44,488 nucleotides of DNA from Alteromonadaceae bacterium (GTDB lineage Bacteria; Pseudomonadota; Gammaproteobacteria; Enterobacterales; Alteromonadaceae): positions 1-44,488 of the forward strand of contig JABXHM010000021.1 in the NCBI GenBank assembly GCA_013373625.1, read 5' to 3'. The translations under genes were made by a program, and so were the position numbers. Below the pieces are notes generated by a model. The model ran no database searches. It was not told the origin of the DNA and saw only the letters and a program-made list of their open reading frames with translations. This document shows, one piece after another, positions 7,331-17,638 of this stretch (positions are counted from its first letter, which is position 1; every line of letters begins with the position of its first letter).

Positions 7331-8645
7331 CTAGCTTAGCGATTTTTTGCCTGGCAGGCGAACCACCGACAATAATGTCAGTTTGCGCTAATTGAATAAA
7401 TTTACGGTAAGGAATGGCCTTGGAAAACAAAAACCCTTGACCAGTGGCAATTCCGATTTCCCGCAGTATGTGCAGTTGCTCAATGGTTTCAATACCTTCT
7501 GCAATTACTGCACATTGTTTAGCGATACCAATTAACTTAGCCGCCTCTATAATCGCGCGATTTACCGGGTTATCGGTTAATTCCATAACAAAGGTTTTGT
7601 CGATTTTTATTGCATCAATAGTAAGGTCGCGAATATAAGCAAGGTTTGAGTATCCCTTACCAAAATCATCTACAGAGATTTTTATGCCCATTGCATGCAA
7701 CTCGGCGAGTTGCTTTTTCACCATCAGGGAGTTCGACAGTGCGACATCTTCAGTCAGCTCCAGTTCAATACGGGACAGGTCAATATTGTATTGTTTACTA
7801 AGGGACTGAAGGTTAGCCACCAACTGCGTATCATAAAGTTGGGTAGGAGAAATATTAACGGAAAGCGTTATATTCAACCCTTCTATATCAAAGCCTACCA
7901 ATGCTCTGAACGCAGACTCCAGTGTCCAGTAGCCCAACTCATTCATCATGTTATAGGACTCTGCCGCTTCAATAAGTGCGCCGGGAAAGAGCAAACCATC
8001 GGTAGGATGATTCCAGCGTAGTAAACATTCTGCGCTGATAATGGTAAGTGTGCGCAAATCTACCTTGGGTTGAAAATATAACTCGAGTTCATCGCGGGCT
8101 AAGGCGCGGCGTAAATCTGCTTTGAGTGCCAGGCCCCGGCCAGTTTCTGCTCTGTCGAGCATACTTAACTGACAGTAATTCTCGTGTTTGTTTTCTTTAG
8201 CTTGTTTCAGCGCTGCCTCAGCACGCGAAACAAACAAGGTCAGATCAAACTGCCCTTTGGACATGTTCACAGCGCCTACATTGAAGTCAGCAATAAACGC
8301 ATGTCCTTCGTAGTAAAGCGGTGACTTAAAATGTTCAATAATATATTCAAACTGCTGTTGCAGTAAGGCGGTAGAATGCACGCCTGGCAGTACTACGCCA
8401 AATACATCACCACTAATTCGGCCAAATTCCATGTCATGGTTAAAAAGCCGTTGCAATCGATTAGCAATTTCCAGTAAAAACCGATCGCCAACTTCAATTC
8501 CAAAAGTAGTTGTTACATCAGAGAAACGTACAACGTCAATTAACATCAACGACATTTGCTGATGACGAGCACCGCACTTGGCAACTTTATCGATAAACGC
8601 ATACCGATTTGGAATTGTCGCCATCGAACTGTGAGTTTGCTGCAT
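7326..8645 (-). CDS. EAL-domain c-di-GMP phosphodiesterase with degenerate GGDEF domain
   Basis: The protein has 439 residues, with no membrane or sensory segment before the GGDEF domain (about 10-165), followed by EAL (about 180-425). The GGDEF signature is S78-G-D-V-F82, so the catalytic acid is Val and cyclase activity should be absent. The EAL domain keeps its metal and catalytic residues: Glu206 (motif E-C-L instead of E-A-L), Asn264, ELTED at 296-300, the DDFGKGYSN loop from 326, Lys347, AEGIE near 382-386 and Gln403. It should therefore degrade cyclic di-GMP, with the GGDEF half perhaps serving as a GTP sensor. The absence of any sensor domain means its input is unknown. The last codons run into the 75-bp inverted-repeat element. 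Confidence 0.9.
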   Translation of the reverse strand: MQQTHSSMATIPNRYAFIDKVAKCGARHQQMSLMLIDVVRFSDVTTTFGIEVGDRFLLEIANRLQRLFNHDMEFGRISGDVFGVVLPGVHSTALLQQQFEYIIEHFKSPLYYEGHAFIADFNVGAVNMSKGQFDLTLFVSRAEAALKQAKENKHENYCQLSMLDRAETGRGLALKADLRRALARDELELYFQPKVDLRTLTIISAECLLRWNHPTDGLLFPGALIEAAESYNMMNELGYWTLESAFRALVGFDIEGLNITLSVNISPTQLYDTQLVANLQSLSKQYNIDLSRIELELTEDVALSNSLMVKKQLAELHAMGIKISVDDFGKGYSNLAYIRDLTIDAIKIDKTFVMELTDNPVNRAIIEAAKLIGIAKQCAVIAEGIETIEQLHILREIGIATGQGFLFSKAIPYRKFIQLAQTDIIVGGSPARQKIAKLA

Positions 8646-8712
8646 GACTTGAACTACCTTATTAGGTCAATAAAGACATAAATAATAACCTGCTAGTATA
8701 AGACCACTGAAG

Positions 8713-8730
8713 CCACTTGTATGCAAGTGG
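8713..8730. repeat. perfect 7-bp inverted repeat upstream of the EAL gene
   Basis: CCACTTG (8713-8719) and CAAGTGG (8724-8730) are separated by TATG, about 70 bases upstream of the GGDEF-EAL start codon. There is no T-run, so it is not a simple terminator. It could be an operator or a 5'-UTR hairpin. Confidence 0.35.
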
Positions 8731-8824
8731 ATTGGCGTATTCTGCCCTATACCATTGTATTGTTCCGCGCTAACACAGCAGTCTTTAGCGGAAAAGTATG
8801 GTGATATAACAAGCAAAACATCAT

Positions 8825-8853
8825 AAAAAAAGCTGCGCCAAGCGCAGCTTTTT
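8825..8853. terminator. bidirectional rho-independent terminator after glgP
   Basis: The stem AGCTGCGC (8831-8838) / GCGCAGCT (8842-8849) with loop CAA is flanked by an A-run at 8825-8831 and a T-run at 8849-8853, so it can work on either strand. It sits 45 bases beyond the glgP stop codon on the minus strand. Confidence 0.85.
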
Positions 8854-8896
8854 ACGAATCACATAACATTATGGAAATGGCTAACTCTTGCTTACG

Positions 8897-11377
8897 TTAA
8901 TCCTGAACCACCGGGCACGCATTCAGGTTCCAGATCCGATCCACATAGTCTTTAATCGACCGATCTGAGGTAAACTTACCCATCTTAGCAGTGTTAATAA
9001 TGGCCATTTCTGCCCAACGCTCTTTATCTCTATAGGCTTTATCGACTGCTTCCTGGGCTTTAGAATAGGCTTCGTAGTCGGCTAATACCAGATACTGGTC
9101 GCCATGGTCTAAAAGGCTTTGTTTAATTGACGCCAGCGCGCCTGGTTTACCAGGCGTAAAGTAGTCGGTTTCAAGCCAATCAAGTACCGCCTTAATTTCG
9201 GCATTTTTGTAATAATAATCATAGGGCTTATAGCCCGACGCTTTGAGCGATTTAACTTCGTCTACCGTTAGTCCGAAAATAAAGATATTGTCGTCGCCGA
9301 CTTCCTCAGCAATTTCGATATTCGCGCCATCCAGCGTGCCAATAGTAACTGCGCCATTTAAAGCGAGCTTCATATTGCCCGTTCCTGATGCTTCTTTGCC
9401 TGCAGTACTGATTTGTTCAGATACATCCGCTGCCGGGATCATCTTTTCGGCAAGAGAGACACGGTAATTAGGCAGAAAAGCCACTTTCAGCTTCTGATTG
9501 ACCCGCGCGTCATTGTTAATTTTATCGGCGACCTTATTGATCGCAAAGATAATATCTTTAGCTAGTTTATAACCCGGTGCTGCTTTAGCGCCAAAAATAA
9601 ACACTCGCGGATGCATATCGTAGTCCGGGTTTTCTAACAACCGGCGATACAATGCCATTATGTAAAGCAGCGCCAGATGCTGACGCTTGTATTCGTGCAG
9701 ACGCTTGATCTGTACATCGAAAATAGCGTCAGTATCCACATCGATACCAAGCGACTGCTTGATTTCTTCAGCCAAAACTTTTTTGTTTTGCAGTTTGACC
9801 TGCATAAATTGTTTCTGGAACGTTTTATTAGTGGCGTACTTCTCGATACCTGCGAGCTTTTTGAGATCCAGCGGCCAGTCTGCACCGACTTTTTTATCGA
9901 TCAATTTCGACAATGCCGGGTTACAGGTTTTAAGCCAGCGTCGGGGCGTTATGCCGTTGGTCACATTGGTGAGTTTACCCGGCCACAGTTGATCAAATTC
10001 GGGGAACAGGTTTTCTTTTACCAGACGGGAATGCAGCTCTGCCACACCATTTACCGCATAGGAGCCTACCACCGACAAATGCCCCATTCGGACCATTTTC
10101 TCAGGGCCTTCTTCTATGATGGAGAGTCTGGCTTTAACATTATTGTCGCCCGGCCATTTTTTGTCGACTTCATCCATAAAGCGGTGATTGATTTCGTAAA
10201 TAATTTCCAGGTGACGCGGCAGGATTTTCTCCAGCATACGGGCCGGCCACCTTTCCAGAGCTTCCGGCAGCAATGTGTGATTGGTATAAGCAAAAACCTT
10301 GGTAGAAATGGCCCAGGCTTTGTCCCAGTCAAGTTCTGCGCGATCCACCAGAATACGCATCAATTCAGGGATGGCGATAGCTGGGTGAGTGTCATTTAGC
10401 TGGATCACCACTTGATCAACAAAACGGCTCCAATCGTCACCATGGGCGCGTTTGTAACGGCGAATAATGTCTTTTAATGAGCACGCACAAAAGAAGTATT
10501 GCTGAATTAAGCGCAACTCTTTACCTGCTTCTGTTTCATCATTTGGATAGAGTACTTTCGATATGGTTTCGGCCTGAACATTCTCTACCTGAGCATCTAC
10601 ATAGCCACCAGCATTGAACACATCCCAGTTAAAGTAGCCAGAGGCTTTACTTTGCCATAATCGCAACACATTAACGGTTTTACCACCATAGCCCACAACC
10701 GGAATATCCCATGGCACCCCCTTCACAATGTGGCCAGGGTGCCATTCTTTCTGAATGCGGCCATTTTCACCGTACTTAGTTTCGACATAACCATACAAAG
10801 ACACTTCCTGAATTGACTCAGGGCGGCAAATTTCCCATGGGTTACCGTAATCACGCCAACTGTCGGGGCGTTCTATTTGTGCACCGGCTTGAATTTCCTG
10901 GCGAAACAAACCGTGTTCATAATGGATACCATACCCGATGGCAGGTAATTCCATGGTCGCCAGCGAATCAATAAAGCATGCAGCCAGTCGCCCTAATCCG
11001 CCATTTCCTAGCGCCATATCAGGTTCTTCTTCCAACACATCACTGAGACTTACACCCAGCTCATTCAGCGCATCGTTGGCCACGTCAAATAAGCCAAAGT
11101 TCTGCAGGTTATTGGATAACAGGCGTCCCATCAAAAACTCTGCAGAGAAATAATGTACTGCGCGGGTATCATTTAAATAATGGGTTTTCTGCGTTTTACG
11201 TAAGCCTTCGAGTACCTGCTCTTGCATCGCCGCGCAAGTGGCTTTCCACCAGGCGTGATTATTGGCTTTGTTTTCGTCAGTGCCCAGCGTGCAGTGCAAA
11301 TGTTTAACTACTGCCGCTTTAAACTCGCTCTTGTTGATGGTCACATCGCGATCAACGTTGGTTTTCTTCGCGTTCAT
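8897..11377 (-). CDS. glgP: glycogen/starch/maltodextrin phosphorylase
   Basis: The enzyme releases glucose 1-phosphate from alpha-1,4-glucans with phosphate and pyridoxal phosphate. The protein has 826 residues, the normal GT35 length. The pyridoxal-phosphate motif [14 protein letters not shown] is present with Lys670. Other blocks include [11 protein letters not shown] near residue 125, [17 protein letters not shown] and RRWL near 490, and [13 protein letters not shown]. The product, glucose 1-phosphate, is the substrate of Pgm encoded just upstream, so the two genes make a glycogen-to-glucose-6-phosphate route. A terminator separates them, so each has its own promoter. No glgA, glgB or glgC is in the window. 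The ATG at 11377 has only a weak GAG ribosome binding site. Confidence 0.97.
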   Translation of the reverse strand: MNAKKTNVDRDVTINKSEFKAAVVKHLHCTLGTDENKANNHAWWKATCAAMQEQVLEGLRKTQKTHYLNDTRAVHYFSAEFLMGRLLSNNLQNFGLFDVANDALNELGVSLSDVLEEEPDMALGNGGLGRLAACFIDSLATMELPAIGYGIHYEHGLFRQEIQAGAQIERPDSWRDYGNPWEICRPESIQEVSLYGYVETKYGENGRIQKEWHPGHIVKGVPWDIPVVGYGGKTVNVLRLWQSKASGYFNWDVFNAGGYVDAQVENVQAETISKVLYPNDETEAGKELRLIQQYFFCACSLKDIIRRYKRAHGDDWSRFVDQVVIQLNDTHPAIAIPELMRILVDRAELDWDKAWAISTKVFAYTNHTLLPEALERWPARMLEKILPRHLEIIYEINHRFMDEVDKKWPGDNNVKARLSIIEEGPEKMVRMGHLSVVGSYAVNGVAELHSRLVKENLFPEFDQLWPGKLTNVTNGITPRRWLKTCNPALSKLIDKKVGADWPLDLKKLAGIEKYATNKTFQKQFMQVKLQNKKVLAEEIKQSLGIDVDTDAIFDVQIKRLHEYKRQHLALLYIMALYRRLLENPDYDMHPRVFIFGAKAAPGYKLAKDIIFAINKVADKINNDARVNQKLKVAFLPNYRVSLAEKMIPAADVSEQISTAGKEASGTGNMKLALNGAVTIGTLDGANIEIAEEVGDDNIFIFGLTVDEVKSLKASGYKPYDYYYKNAEIKAVLDWLETDYFTPGKPGALASIKQSLLDHGDQYLVLADYEAYSKAQEAVDKAYRDKERWAEMAIINTAKMGKFTSDRSIKDYVDRIWNLNACPVVQD

Positions 11378-11510
11378 GTGTTGGTCTCACTATTGAAATG
11401 ACGTTAAAGAAAATAGCTGTAAATAACAGCAATAACTGTAATTAAATTACAATTCAATGGTAAGAATATAGCAGGGTTAAACTATCTTTTTTGTAAAATC
11501 TTTGTTAAAA

Positions 11511-11550
11511 CAATAAAAAATCGACCTGATAAATTAATAAAAGGTCGATT
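11511..11550 (-). terminator. rho-independent terminator after pgm
   Basis: On the minus strand, AATCGACCT (11542-11550), a loop of 14 bases and AGGTCGATT (11519-11527) are followed by TTTTTATTG. The 9-bp stem with a T-run lies 50 bases beyond the pgm stop codon and separates pgm from glgP. Confidence 0.75.
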
Positions 11551-11600
11551 ATTCACATATAATTTACAATAATGAACGACAAGCGCTCATTATCGGTGCC

Positions 11601-13253
11601 TTATTTAATTATTTTCGCTACCAACTCTTCCGCTTCTTTAATTAAAGCCTGTAAGTGGCTTTCACCATTGAAGCTTTCAGCGTAAATTTTGTAGATTTGT
11701 TCGGTGCCAGAAGGACGGGCTGCAAACCAGCCATTGTCAGTTGAAACTTTAACCCCACCAATTGCAGCATTATTACCCGGCGCATGGGTTTGCACATTGG
11801 TAATGGCTTCACCCGCTAGCGACTCACTGGTAACCACACTGGCATCCATCGCCGACAACTTGGCTTTTTCGTCTAAGGATGCGGCTACATCAACTCGCTG
11901 ATAACACGGCGCACCAAATTCAGCCGTTAGTTCAGCGTAATGCTGGCCCGGATCTTTACCGGTTACAGCCAGAATTTCCGCGGCCAGTAAGCACATAATG
12001 AAACCGTCTTTATCAGTTGCCCAGGTTTCGCCATTGCGCTGTAAGAAAATACCACCGGCACTTTCTTCACCAGCAAAGCCTAGCGTGCCATCAGACAAGC
12101 CTTCTACAAACCATTTAAAGCCAACCGGCATTTCCGCCAGTTCTCTGCCCATACTCTTCACGACTCTGTCGATCATTGAGCTTGATACCAGCGTTTTACC
12201 TACTTTCAGACTGGCAGGCCATTCGGGACGGTTCTGATATAAATAGTTAATTGCAACGGCAAGATAATGATTGGGGTTCATTAAACCACTGCTTGGGCAA
12301 ACAATGCCGTGGCGGTCAAAATCTGGATCGTTGCCCCAGGCCAAATCAAATTTGTCTTTAAGTTCAATCAGACCGGCCATAGCATAAGCAGATGAACAAT
12401 CCATGCGAAGCTTACCGTCTTTATCACGACGCATGAAACCGAACTGCGGATCAACCTGAGGGTTTACCACCGTTATGTTCAAACCATAGTGTTCGGCAAT
12501 GTGCGCCCAGTAACCAACGCCTGCCCCGCCCAGTGGATCTGTGCCAAGTTTAAGGCCTGCTTTAGCGATTGCCTGCATATCAACCACTTCGGCAAGATCT
12601 TCGATGTATGGCACCATAAAATCTTCTTCGCGCACGTACTCAGATGCCATGGCCGTTTTAAGGTCGAGGCGTTTAACCGCGCTATTACCGTCAGCGATAA
12701 GGCTATTGGCACGCTCCTGAATAACCTTGGTAACGTCTCCATCTGCCGGGCCACCGTGAGGCGGGTTATATTTAAAACCACCATCTGAAGGCGGGTTATG
12801 CGAAGGAGTAATCACGATACCGTCTGCCAACGAGTCTGAGCGGCCGCGGTTATATCGAATGATCGTCCGCGAAATGACCGGTGTTGGCGTGTAGCCCATT
12901 GAGGCATTATCGGCTCGCTGAATTACCACCTGCACATTGTTAGCGCTAAGTACTTCAATAGCAGTAATCATGGCTGGTTCAGACAACGCATGGGTGTCTT
13001 TACCAATATACAAAGGACCGGTGATATTTTGTTGTGCCCGATATTCAGCCAATGCCTGACAAATTGCCGCAATGTGCATATCGTTAAAAGTTGTTAGTTG
13101 TGCGGTACCGCGGTGGCCTGAAGTACCAAAACTGACAGCCTGAGCAGCGTCAGATGGGTCGGGTTGATAACTAAAATACTGGCTAACCAGTTGGGCAACA
13201 TTGATCAACTGATCGGTTGCCGCTGCCTTTCCAGCTTCCGGGTGTAACGCCAT
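11601..13253 (-). CDS. pgm: phosphoglucomutase, alpha-D-glucose phosphate-specific
   Basis: Pgm interconverts glucose 1-phosphate and glucose 6-phosphate. The protein has 550 residues, close to the 546 of the E. coli enzyme. [10 protein letters not shown] at 41-50 is the N-terminal signature, the phosphoserine loop ITPSHNPP has Ser151, the metal loop is [10 protein letters not shown], the sugar-binding loop contains GEESAGG, and the C-terminal phosphate-binding loop is RPSGTEQ. It lies directly downstream of seqA on the same strand with a 38-base gap, the same arrangement as in E. coli, so the two are probably co-transcribed. It connects glycogen phosphorolysis (glgP) with central metabolism. 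Confidence 0.97.
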   Translation of the reverse strand: MALHPEAGKAAATDQLINVAQLVSQYFSYQPDPSDAAQAVSFGTSGHRGTAQLTTFNDMHIAAICQALAEYRAQQNITGPLYIGKDTHALSEPAMITAIEVLSANNVQVVIQRADNASMGYTPTPVISRTIIRYNRGRSDSLADGIVITPSHNPPSDGGFKYNPPHGGPADGDVTKVIQERANSLIADGNSAVKRLDLKTAMASEYVREEDFMVPYIEDLAEVVDMQAIAKAGLKLGTDPLGGAGVGYWAHIAEHYGLNITVVNPQVDPQFGFMRRDKDGKLRMDCSSAYAMAGLIELKDKFDLAWGNDPDFDRHGIVCPSSGLMNPNHYLAVAINYLYQNRPEWPASLKVGKTLVSSSMIDRVVKSMGRELAEMPVGFKWFVEGLSDGTLGFAGEESAGGIFLQRNGETWATDKDGFIMCLLAAEILAVTGKDPGQHYAELTAEFGAPCYQRVDVAASLDEKAKLSAMDASVVTSESLAGEAITNVQTHAPGNNAAIGGVKVSTDNGWFAARPSGTEQIYKIYAESFNGESHLQALIKEAEELVAKIIK

Positions 13254-13291
13254 GAAAATATCCTTTTGTCCGTCGTTTTTAAACGTTTTAA

Positions 13292-13927
13292 CTAAGAGTC
13301 AAAGTTCTCAGTTACCGTATTCACTACCTTATCGCTATATCCGAGAATCTGCAAAACCTGCGACAACATGGCCAGCTTCTTGGCTGTGTTGTTGTTGGTC
13401 ACAACCCAATAACCACTATCAGGAATAGCTTTCGGATTGGTACTGCTACCGGTATTAAGCAATTCTTCTTTACTGCTGGCAAAATACTTGCGGTTTTTGC
13501 CTATGATTGTTTCAACTTTGCTGAAATCGGTGGGATGTTGCAAAAACACTTGCTGCAAAATATATAAAAATTGATCCACGCGTTTATCAAACTGTGCCAG
13601 TGCTGTTTTACTTATATTATTTAATAGCACTTGTTCATCGGCGGCTGATGCCGGCGCATTTGAGGTCGCAATAGCGGGGGGTTCATTTACTGCGGGTGCA
13701 GAGGCTTTCGACGTTTTAACCGACTTGCTGGCCGCGGGCGCTGGTGCAGCTTCAACCGTTTCAGCGATGGGCTTTTCCTTTACCGTGGCAGCGGAAACCA
13801 CAGTAGTAATCACACCAGGCTCATCAATTAACAAACGATGTAATATCTCACTGGCACTTTCGCCAATATGTTTTGTTTGGCTGGCAATGTAAGCATAAAG
13901 CTCATCATCTATCTCAATTTTTTTCAT
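13292..13927 (-). CDS. seqA: replication initiation regulator SeqA
   Basis: SeqA binds hemimethylated GATC sites, sequesters oriC after initiation and organises new DNA. The N-terminal multimerisation helix region (residues 1-35) is nearly identical to E. coli, with [18 protein letters not shown]. The C-terminal DNA-binding domain (about 115-211) has [16 protein letters not shown] and ends in TENFDS. At 211 residues it is longer than the 181 of E. coli because of an Ala/Pro/Lys-rich flexible linker (about 45-110). The start is the ATG at 13927, with AGGAAG four bases upstream; the 18 upstream codons that are also open lack such a signal. Gene order seqA-pgm is as in Enterobacteria. The presence of SeqA implies Dam methylation in the host. 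Confidence 0.96.
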   Translation of the reverse strand: MKKIEIDDELYAYIASQTKHIGESASEILHRLLIDEPGVITTVVSAATVKEKPIAETVEAAPAPAASKSVKTSKASAPAVNEPPAIATSNAPASAADEQVLLNNISKTALAQFDKRVDQFLYILQQVFLQHPTDFSKVETIIGKNRKYFASSKEELLNTGSSTNPKAIPDSGYWVVTNNNTAKKLAMLSQVLQILGYSDKVVNTVTENFDS

Positions 13928-14263
13928 ACAGCTTCCTTTTTTGCCCGGTAGTATAATAAACCCAGACCAGTAACGCAGCACTTTAAATGGTCAACCACGG
14001 AATTTTTCTTACCCGGATTGCCCCGGAGCTGTTAGGCCTGAATAAAAACACCGAACATAATATAAATGTGTTCATAGTTACCTTTCAGAAGCGCTCACGA
14101 AAGGCACTGCCCAAAGGGGTTTAATTTGTACAATAAAGATCAACTGCCCCTTTTCACCTATACTTAAGTATCAGACTGATTACCTTAACGAAAGGCAAAT
14201 CAGATAGAGTAACTTCTGGAACTCAGAACACGCATTATCGACAACTTCTTGCCGGACAATATC
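13928..14263. other. intergenic region, divergent seqA / MoxR operon
   Basis: A gap of about 335 bases with the two divergent promoters. The only structure I see is AAAGGGG (14112-14118) paired with CCCCTTTT near 14145-14152 across a long loop, too open to be called a terminator. No small gene or RNA is supported. Confidence 0.3.
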
Positions 14264-15190
14264 ATGCAATCAGATCTCTTACAGGCACTCGACTATTTAG
14301 ACAGCCAAATCATTGGCAAACAGCATCAGATAAAACTGGCCGTGACGTGTTTGCTTGCTAACGGACATTTGCTGATAGAAGATTTACCCGGCATGGGGAA
14401 AACCACGCTGTCACATGCTCTGGCAACCGTATTTGGCCTGCAGTTTTCACGTATTCAGTTTACCTCAGATCTACTCCCGGCTGATATGCTTGGGGTCAAT
14501 ATTTACAACACCGCAAAGGCACGATTCGATTTTCACAAGGGTCCGGTATTTAGTCAGGTTGTTTTAGCCGATGAAATCAATCGCGCGAGTCCTAAAACCC
14601 AGAGCGCGCTGCTGGAAGCCATGGAAGAAAATCAGGTGAGTATAGATGGCAGCACACACATTTTACCCAGCCCCTTTTTTGTGATTGCAACACAAAACCC
14701 CAGCTACCAGTCGGGGACTTATCCGTTGCCTGAATCACAGCTCGACCGTTTCTTAATGCGCATCAGCCTTGGTTATCCGGATCGGGATGCCGAAAAACGC
14801 ATGTTAAAAGAGTCGGTCGGACTTCATGGGCATAATACTTCTGTCACACCTGCTACTCTCAGCACTGAGCAACTTAACGAGATTCAGAACAAGGTTAATC
14901 AGGTACATGTAAGCGATCCTATTCTTGATTATCTGCTCAAGCTCGTTAGTCAAAGTCGTGACAACAATGAGTTCCCCTATCCGCTTTCCCCGAGGGCCAG
15001 TAAATCGCTAATGCGGGCTTCCCAGGCCTGGGCTTTATTACACAATCGCGACTTTGTTTTGCCCGAAGACATACAGGCTATTTTTACATCGGTAGCCGAA
15101 CACCGCCTGCGTGGCAGCCAAACCGATTACCGCGATGATGGGTTGCTGAGCCAGCGCCTGCTGGATATTACCGATCCGTTAGCGGCCTGA
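14264..15190 (+). CDS. MoxR family AAA+ ATPase
   Basis: MoxR ATPases act as chaperones that assemble or activate partner proteins, usually encoded with DUF58 and transglutaminase or von Willebrand genes as here. Walker A is EDLPGMGKTT (about 39-48), Walker B is VLADEINRASPKTQ, and sensor ATQNP and the arginine-finger region follow, with a C-terminal lid domain near 215-305. I place the start at the ATG at 14264, which has GGA seven bases upstream; a TTG at 14249 would add five residues. It is the first gene of a three-gene operon; its stop overlaps the DUF58 start by one base. Confidence 0.92.
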   Translation: MQSDLLQALDYLDSQIIGKQHQIKLAVTCLLANGHLLIEDLPGMGKTTLSHALATVFGLQFSRIQFTSDLLPADMLGVNIYNTAKARFDFHKGPVFSQVVLADEINRASPKTQSALLEAMEENQVSIDGSTHILPSPFFVIATQNPSYQSGTYPLPESQLDRFLMRISLGYPDRDAEKRMLKESVGLHGHNTSVTPATLSTEQLNEIQNKVNQVHVSDPILDYLLKLVSQSRDNNEFPYPLSPRASKSLMRASQAWALLHNRDFVLPEDIQAIFTSVAEHRLRGSQTDYRDDGLLSQRLLDITDPLAA

Positions 15191-16179
15191 TGATAACGCA
15201 CATGCGCAGCACACTGAGGCGGTTTCAACAACGCTGGTTACAAAAGCGCATACCAGCGCAGAGTCGTTACGACTTGCATCTAAGGAATGTGTTTGTTTTT
15301 CCTAGCCGGCTCGGCTTTGGGTTTCTCCTGACTTGTGCAGGAATTTTTATTTTAGGAACCAACTATCAAAATAACCTGATGCTGCTGCTTTGCCAGTTTC
15401 TACTCGCTATGTTTTTGCTGCATTTGTTTATCACCTATCGCAACTTTACCACCCTGTCGATATCCATTAAGAGCGTGCAGCCCGTGTTTGTTAACGAACA
15501 TGCCTTGCTGACACTGCAATTGCAAACACGCCGCAATTCACCACAATTTTATGGCGGCCTTCATGTACGTTTGCAGGATACCAAACTGGCAAGCTTAAAT
15601 CGCCGGGCCGATCTCGACAAAACCGTCAAATTGTTATTGCCAGCTCCTCGACGCGGTGTGTTTCGATTACCACGTCTCACCATCGCCTCTACTTATCCGC
15701 TTGGTTTGTTCCGATGCTGGACCCATCTGGACTTTAACCAGACCCTTACCGTGTACCCAACGCCTATCGCCTCGGCATTGCAGCTAGCAACGATGAGTGG
15801 CCAGGATGGCGATGCCGTAAGTGACATTCCCGGAAACGATGATTTTGATTCGCTTCGTACCTTTAAGCCAGGCGATCCAATGAATCGTGTAGCCTGGAAA
15901 CAGGCAGCGAAAGGGGGTGAGTTGAGTACCAAAACCTTCACTCAAACCCAACTAAAAAGTGGCTGGCTTAGTCTCGACAATTATCCGGGGGAGCCGTTAG
16001 AAACAGCACTCAGCCTGCTCACCTTCCAGGTTAACAAATTGTCGGCAAGCCAGCATGAGTTTGGTCTTAAACTGAACAGGATAAGCATTGAACCAGGCTC
16101 TGGTGAAAGCCACAAACATCAATGTCTGCAGTGTTTAGCAGGTTATCAACAGTCAGAGCTATTGTATGCAGCCGATTGA
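15190..16179 (+). CDS. DUF58 domain-containing membrane protein
   Basis: A 329-residue protein with two closely spaced transmembrane helices near residues 35-55 and 58-80. Next come a beta-rich region and the DUF58 core at about 215-245, recognisable by the SLRTFKPGDP block and the following W-K motif. DUF58 proteins resemble a von Willebrand A domain and are the usual partners of MoxR ATPases. Their biochemical activity is not established. The start overlaps the MoxR stop by one base, and the stop lies 14 bases inside the following transglutaminase gene, so all three are translationally coupled. Confidence 0.88.
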   Translation: MITHMRSTLRRFQQRWLQKRIPAQSRYDLHLRNVFVFPSRLGFGFLLTCAGIFILGTNYQNNLMLLLCQFLLAMFLLHLFITYRNFTTLSISIKSVQPVFVNEHALLTLQLQTRRNSPQFYGGLHVRLQDTKLASLNRRADLDKTVKLLLPAPRRGVFRLPRLTIASTYPLGLFRCWTHLDFNQTLTVYPTPIASALQLATMSGQDGDAVSDIPGNDDFDSLRTFKPGDPMNRVAWKQAAKGGELSTKTFTQTQLKSGWLSLDNYPGEPLETALSLLTFQVNKLSASQHEFGLKLNRISIEPGSGESHKHQCLQCLAGYQQSELLYAAD

Positions 16180-17638
16180 AAAACCTATCAGGAGTCAACT
16201 GGCCAGCGCACTAATTGCGGCGGTATTCTGCGTTTTGAGTATTAGTTTGTATGCGCCTTTGATGATTTGGGTATTACTCATTGCGCTGTGCGCCACGGGC
16301 ATGCGCCTGGTAATGTACTTCGGCTGGTACCAGCCAGTGCCGTCAGGGCGCACCGTAAACTTACTGGCGGTACTTTGCTGTGTTTGTCTGGCGTGGTTTA
16401 GCCTGCAGATTGGTCTGCTGATTACCATGGTTAATTTACTGGTTCTGGCAGGTGCTCTGAAACTAATGGTACTTAACCGCCCCCGAGATTTGTTTCATTT
16501 ATTTTGTACCAGCTTATTTTTGGTTGGCGTTGGTTTTACTTTTCATCAGTCTGTTTTAATGACGCTGTTTTATTGCTTGCTAACACTGGCATTGTTAGTC
16601 GCCCTCGGCCGTTACTTTGCCCCATCCCAACACCTGTCCTGGCATGCTAAACGGCTACTCATCATGAGCTTGCAAGCGCTACCTATTACTCTGATACTGT
16701 TTGTGATTGTGCCCAAATTGCCACCATTATGGAAAATGCCGGTGCCTAACACTACCGAAACCGGTCTCAGTGACACCGTTGCACCGGGCGATATTGCTAA
16801 TCTTACCCGCTCAACAGAACTGGCTTTCAGAGCTACGTTTGAAGGGGCAATGCCAGAACCGGCAGAACGCTATTGGCGGGCCATTACCTTAGAGCAGTTT
16901 GATGGTAAAGAATGGACAGTAAGCACGCTACGAAAACAAGTGCGTCAGCAATATCAGTATTTAGATTCTGAATTTTCACCCCGGGTTAGCGGTAGCTGGT
17001 GGCAATACGAAGTGATTGCCGAGCCCACCAATAACCATTGGTTGTTCGGTATTGCTGTTGCCGTGCCAGCTGATCACAGCAGTAACATTGCCATACGCCA
17101 GACGGCAGACTATCAGTTATTGAGCGCAACTCCGCTTACCTCTAAACGTGCTTATCGACTGCGATCGTACCCTGACACGGCAAAGAATCAGAGTCTGTTT
17201 AGCCTCGACCAGCGTATTAATCTGCAACTGCCGGCAAACACCGGCAGCAACCCCCAAACTCAGCGCTGGGCCGCTGAAATAGCGGCTAATAATGCAACCG
17301 CACAAGACAGAATCAATGCAGTAATGAATTACTTCGTGGCGCAGAACTTTCGCTACACACTGACCCCACCACCGATGCCAAGCCATCCGGTGGATGATTT
17401 TTTGTTTAATCACCGTGAAGGATTTTGCGCACACTACGCCAGTGCGATGGCCTACTCACTTCGGTTAATGGGCATTCCAAGCCGAATGGTAGCGGGCTAT
17501 CATGGCGGCGAAACACTGCAACCAGCGGTGCTTAGTGTTTATCAGTACGACGCACATGCCTGGTTAGAAGCCTGGTTTGATAACCGGGGTTGGGTAAGAT
17601 TCGATCCTACCGCCATGGCAGCCCCGCAACGTATCTAA
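16166..17638 (+). CDS. TgpA-like membrane transglutaminase, truncated by in-frame TAA
   Basis: TgpA proteins are inner-membrane proteins with several N-terminal helices (DUF3488), a periplasmic transglutaminase-like domain and a C-terminal helix with a cytoplasmic DUF4129 tail. Here the first 490 codons give the N-terminal helices (about 12-190) and the transglutaminase domain with its whole triad: Cys421 in EGFCAHYASA, His464 in DAHAWLEAWF and Asp480 in WVRFDPTA. A TAA at 17636-17638 (codon 491) then stops the frame. The same frame stays open to 18196 and encodes the missing C-terminal part, so this is a single nonsense change (GAA to TAA is the likeliest). The truncated product may be active but unanchored at its C terminus, or the gene may be inactive. 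It is the third gene of the MoxR/DUF58 operon. Confidence 0.85.
   Translation: MQPIEKPIRSQLASALIAAVFCVLSISLYAPLMIWVLLIALCATGMRLVMYFGWYQPVPSGRTVNLLAVLCCVCLAWFSLQIGLLITMVNLLVLAGALKLMVLNRPRDLFHLFCTSLFLVGVGFTFHQSVLMTLFYCLLTLALLVALGRYFAPSQHLSWHAKRLLIMSLQALPITLILFVIVPKLPPLWKMPVPNTTETGLSDTVAPGDIANLTRSTELAFRATFEGAMPEPAERYWRAITLEQFDGKEWTVSTLRKQVRQQYQYLDSEFSPRVSGSWWQYEVIAEPTNNHWLFGIAVAVPADHSSNIAIRQTADYQLLSATPLTSKRAYRLRSYPDTAKNQSLFSLDQRINLQLPANTGSNPQTQRWAAEIAANNATAQDRINAVMNYFVAQNFRYTLTPPPMPSHPVDDFLFNHREGFCAHYASAMAYSLRLMGIPSRMVAGYHGGETLQPAVLSVYQYDAHAWLEAWFDNRGWVRFDPTAMAAPQRI

Noticed and set aside
9677..10399. Open frame of 240 codons opposite glgP
   Set aside because: It is antisense to highly conserved glycogen phosphorylase sequence and has no recognisable motifs.
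14112..14152. AAAGGGG/CCCCTTTT as a terminator
   Set aside because: The loop exceeds 25 bases and no transcript is expected to end there, as the flanking genes are divergent.
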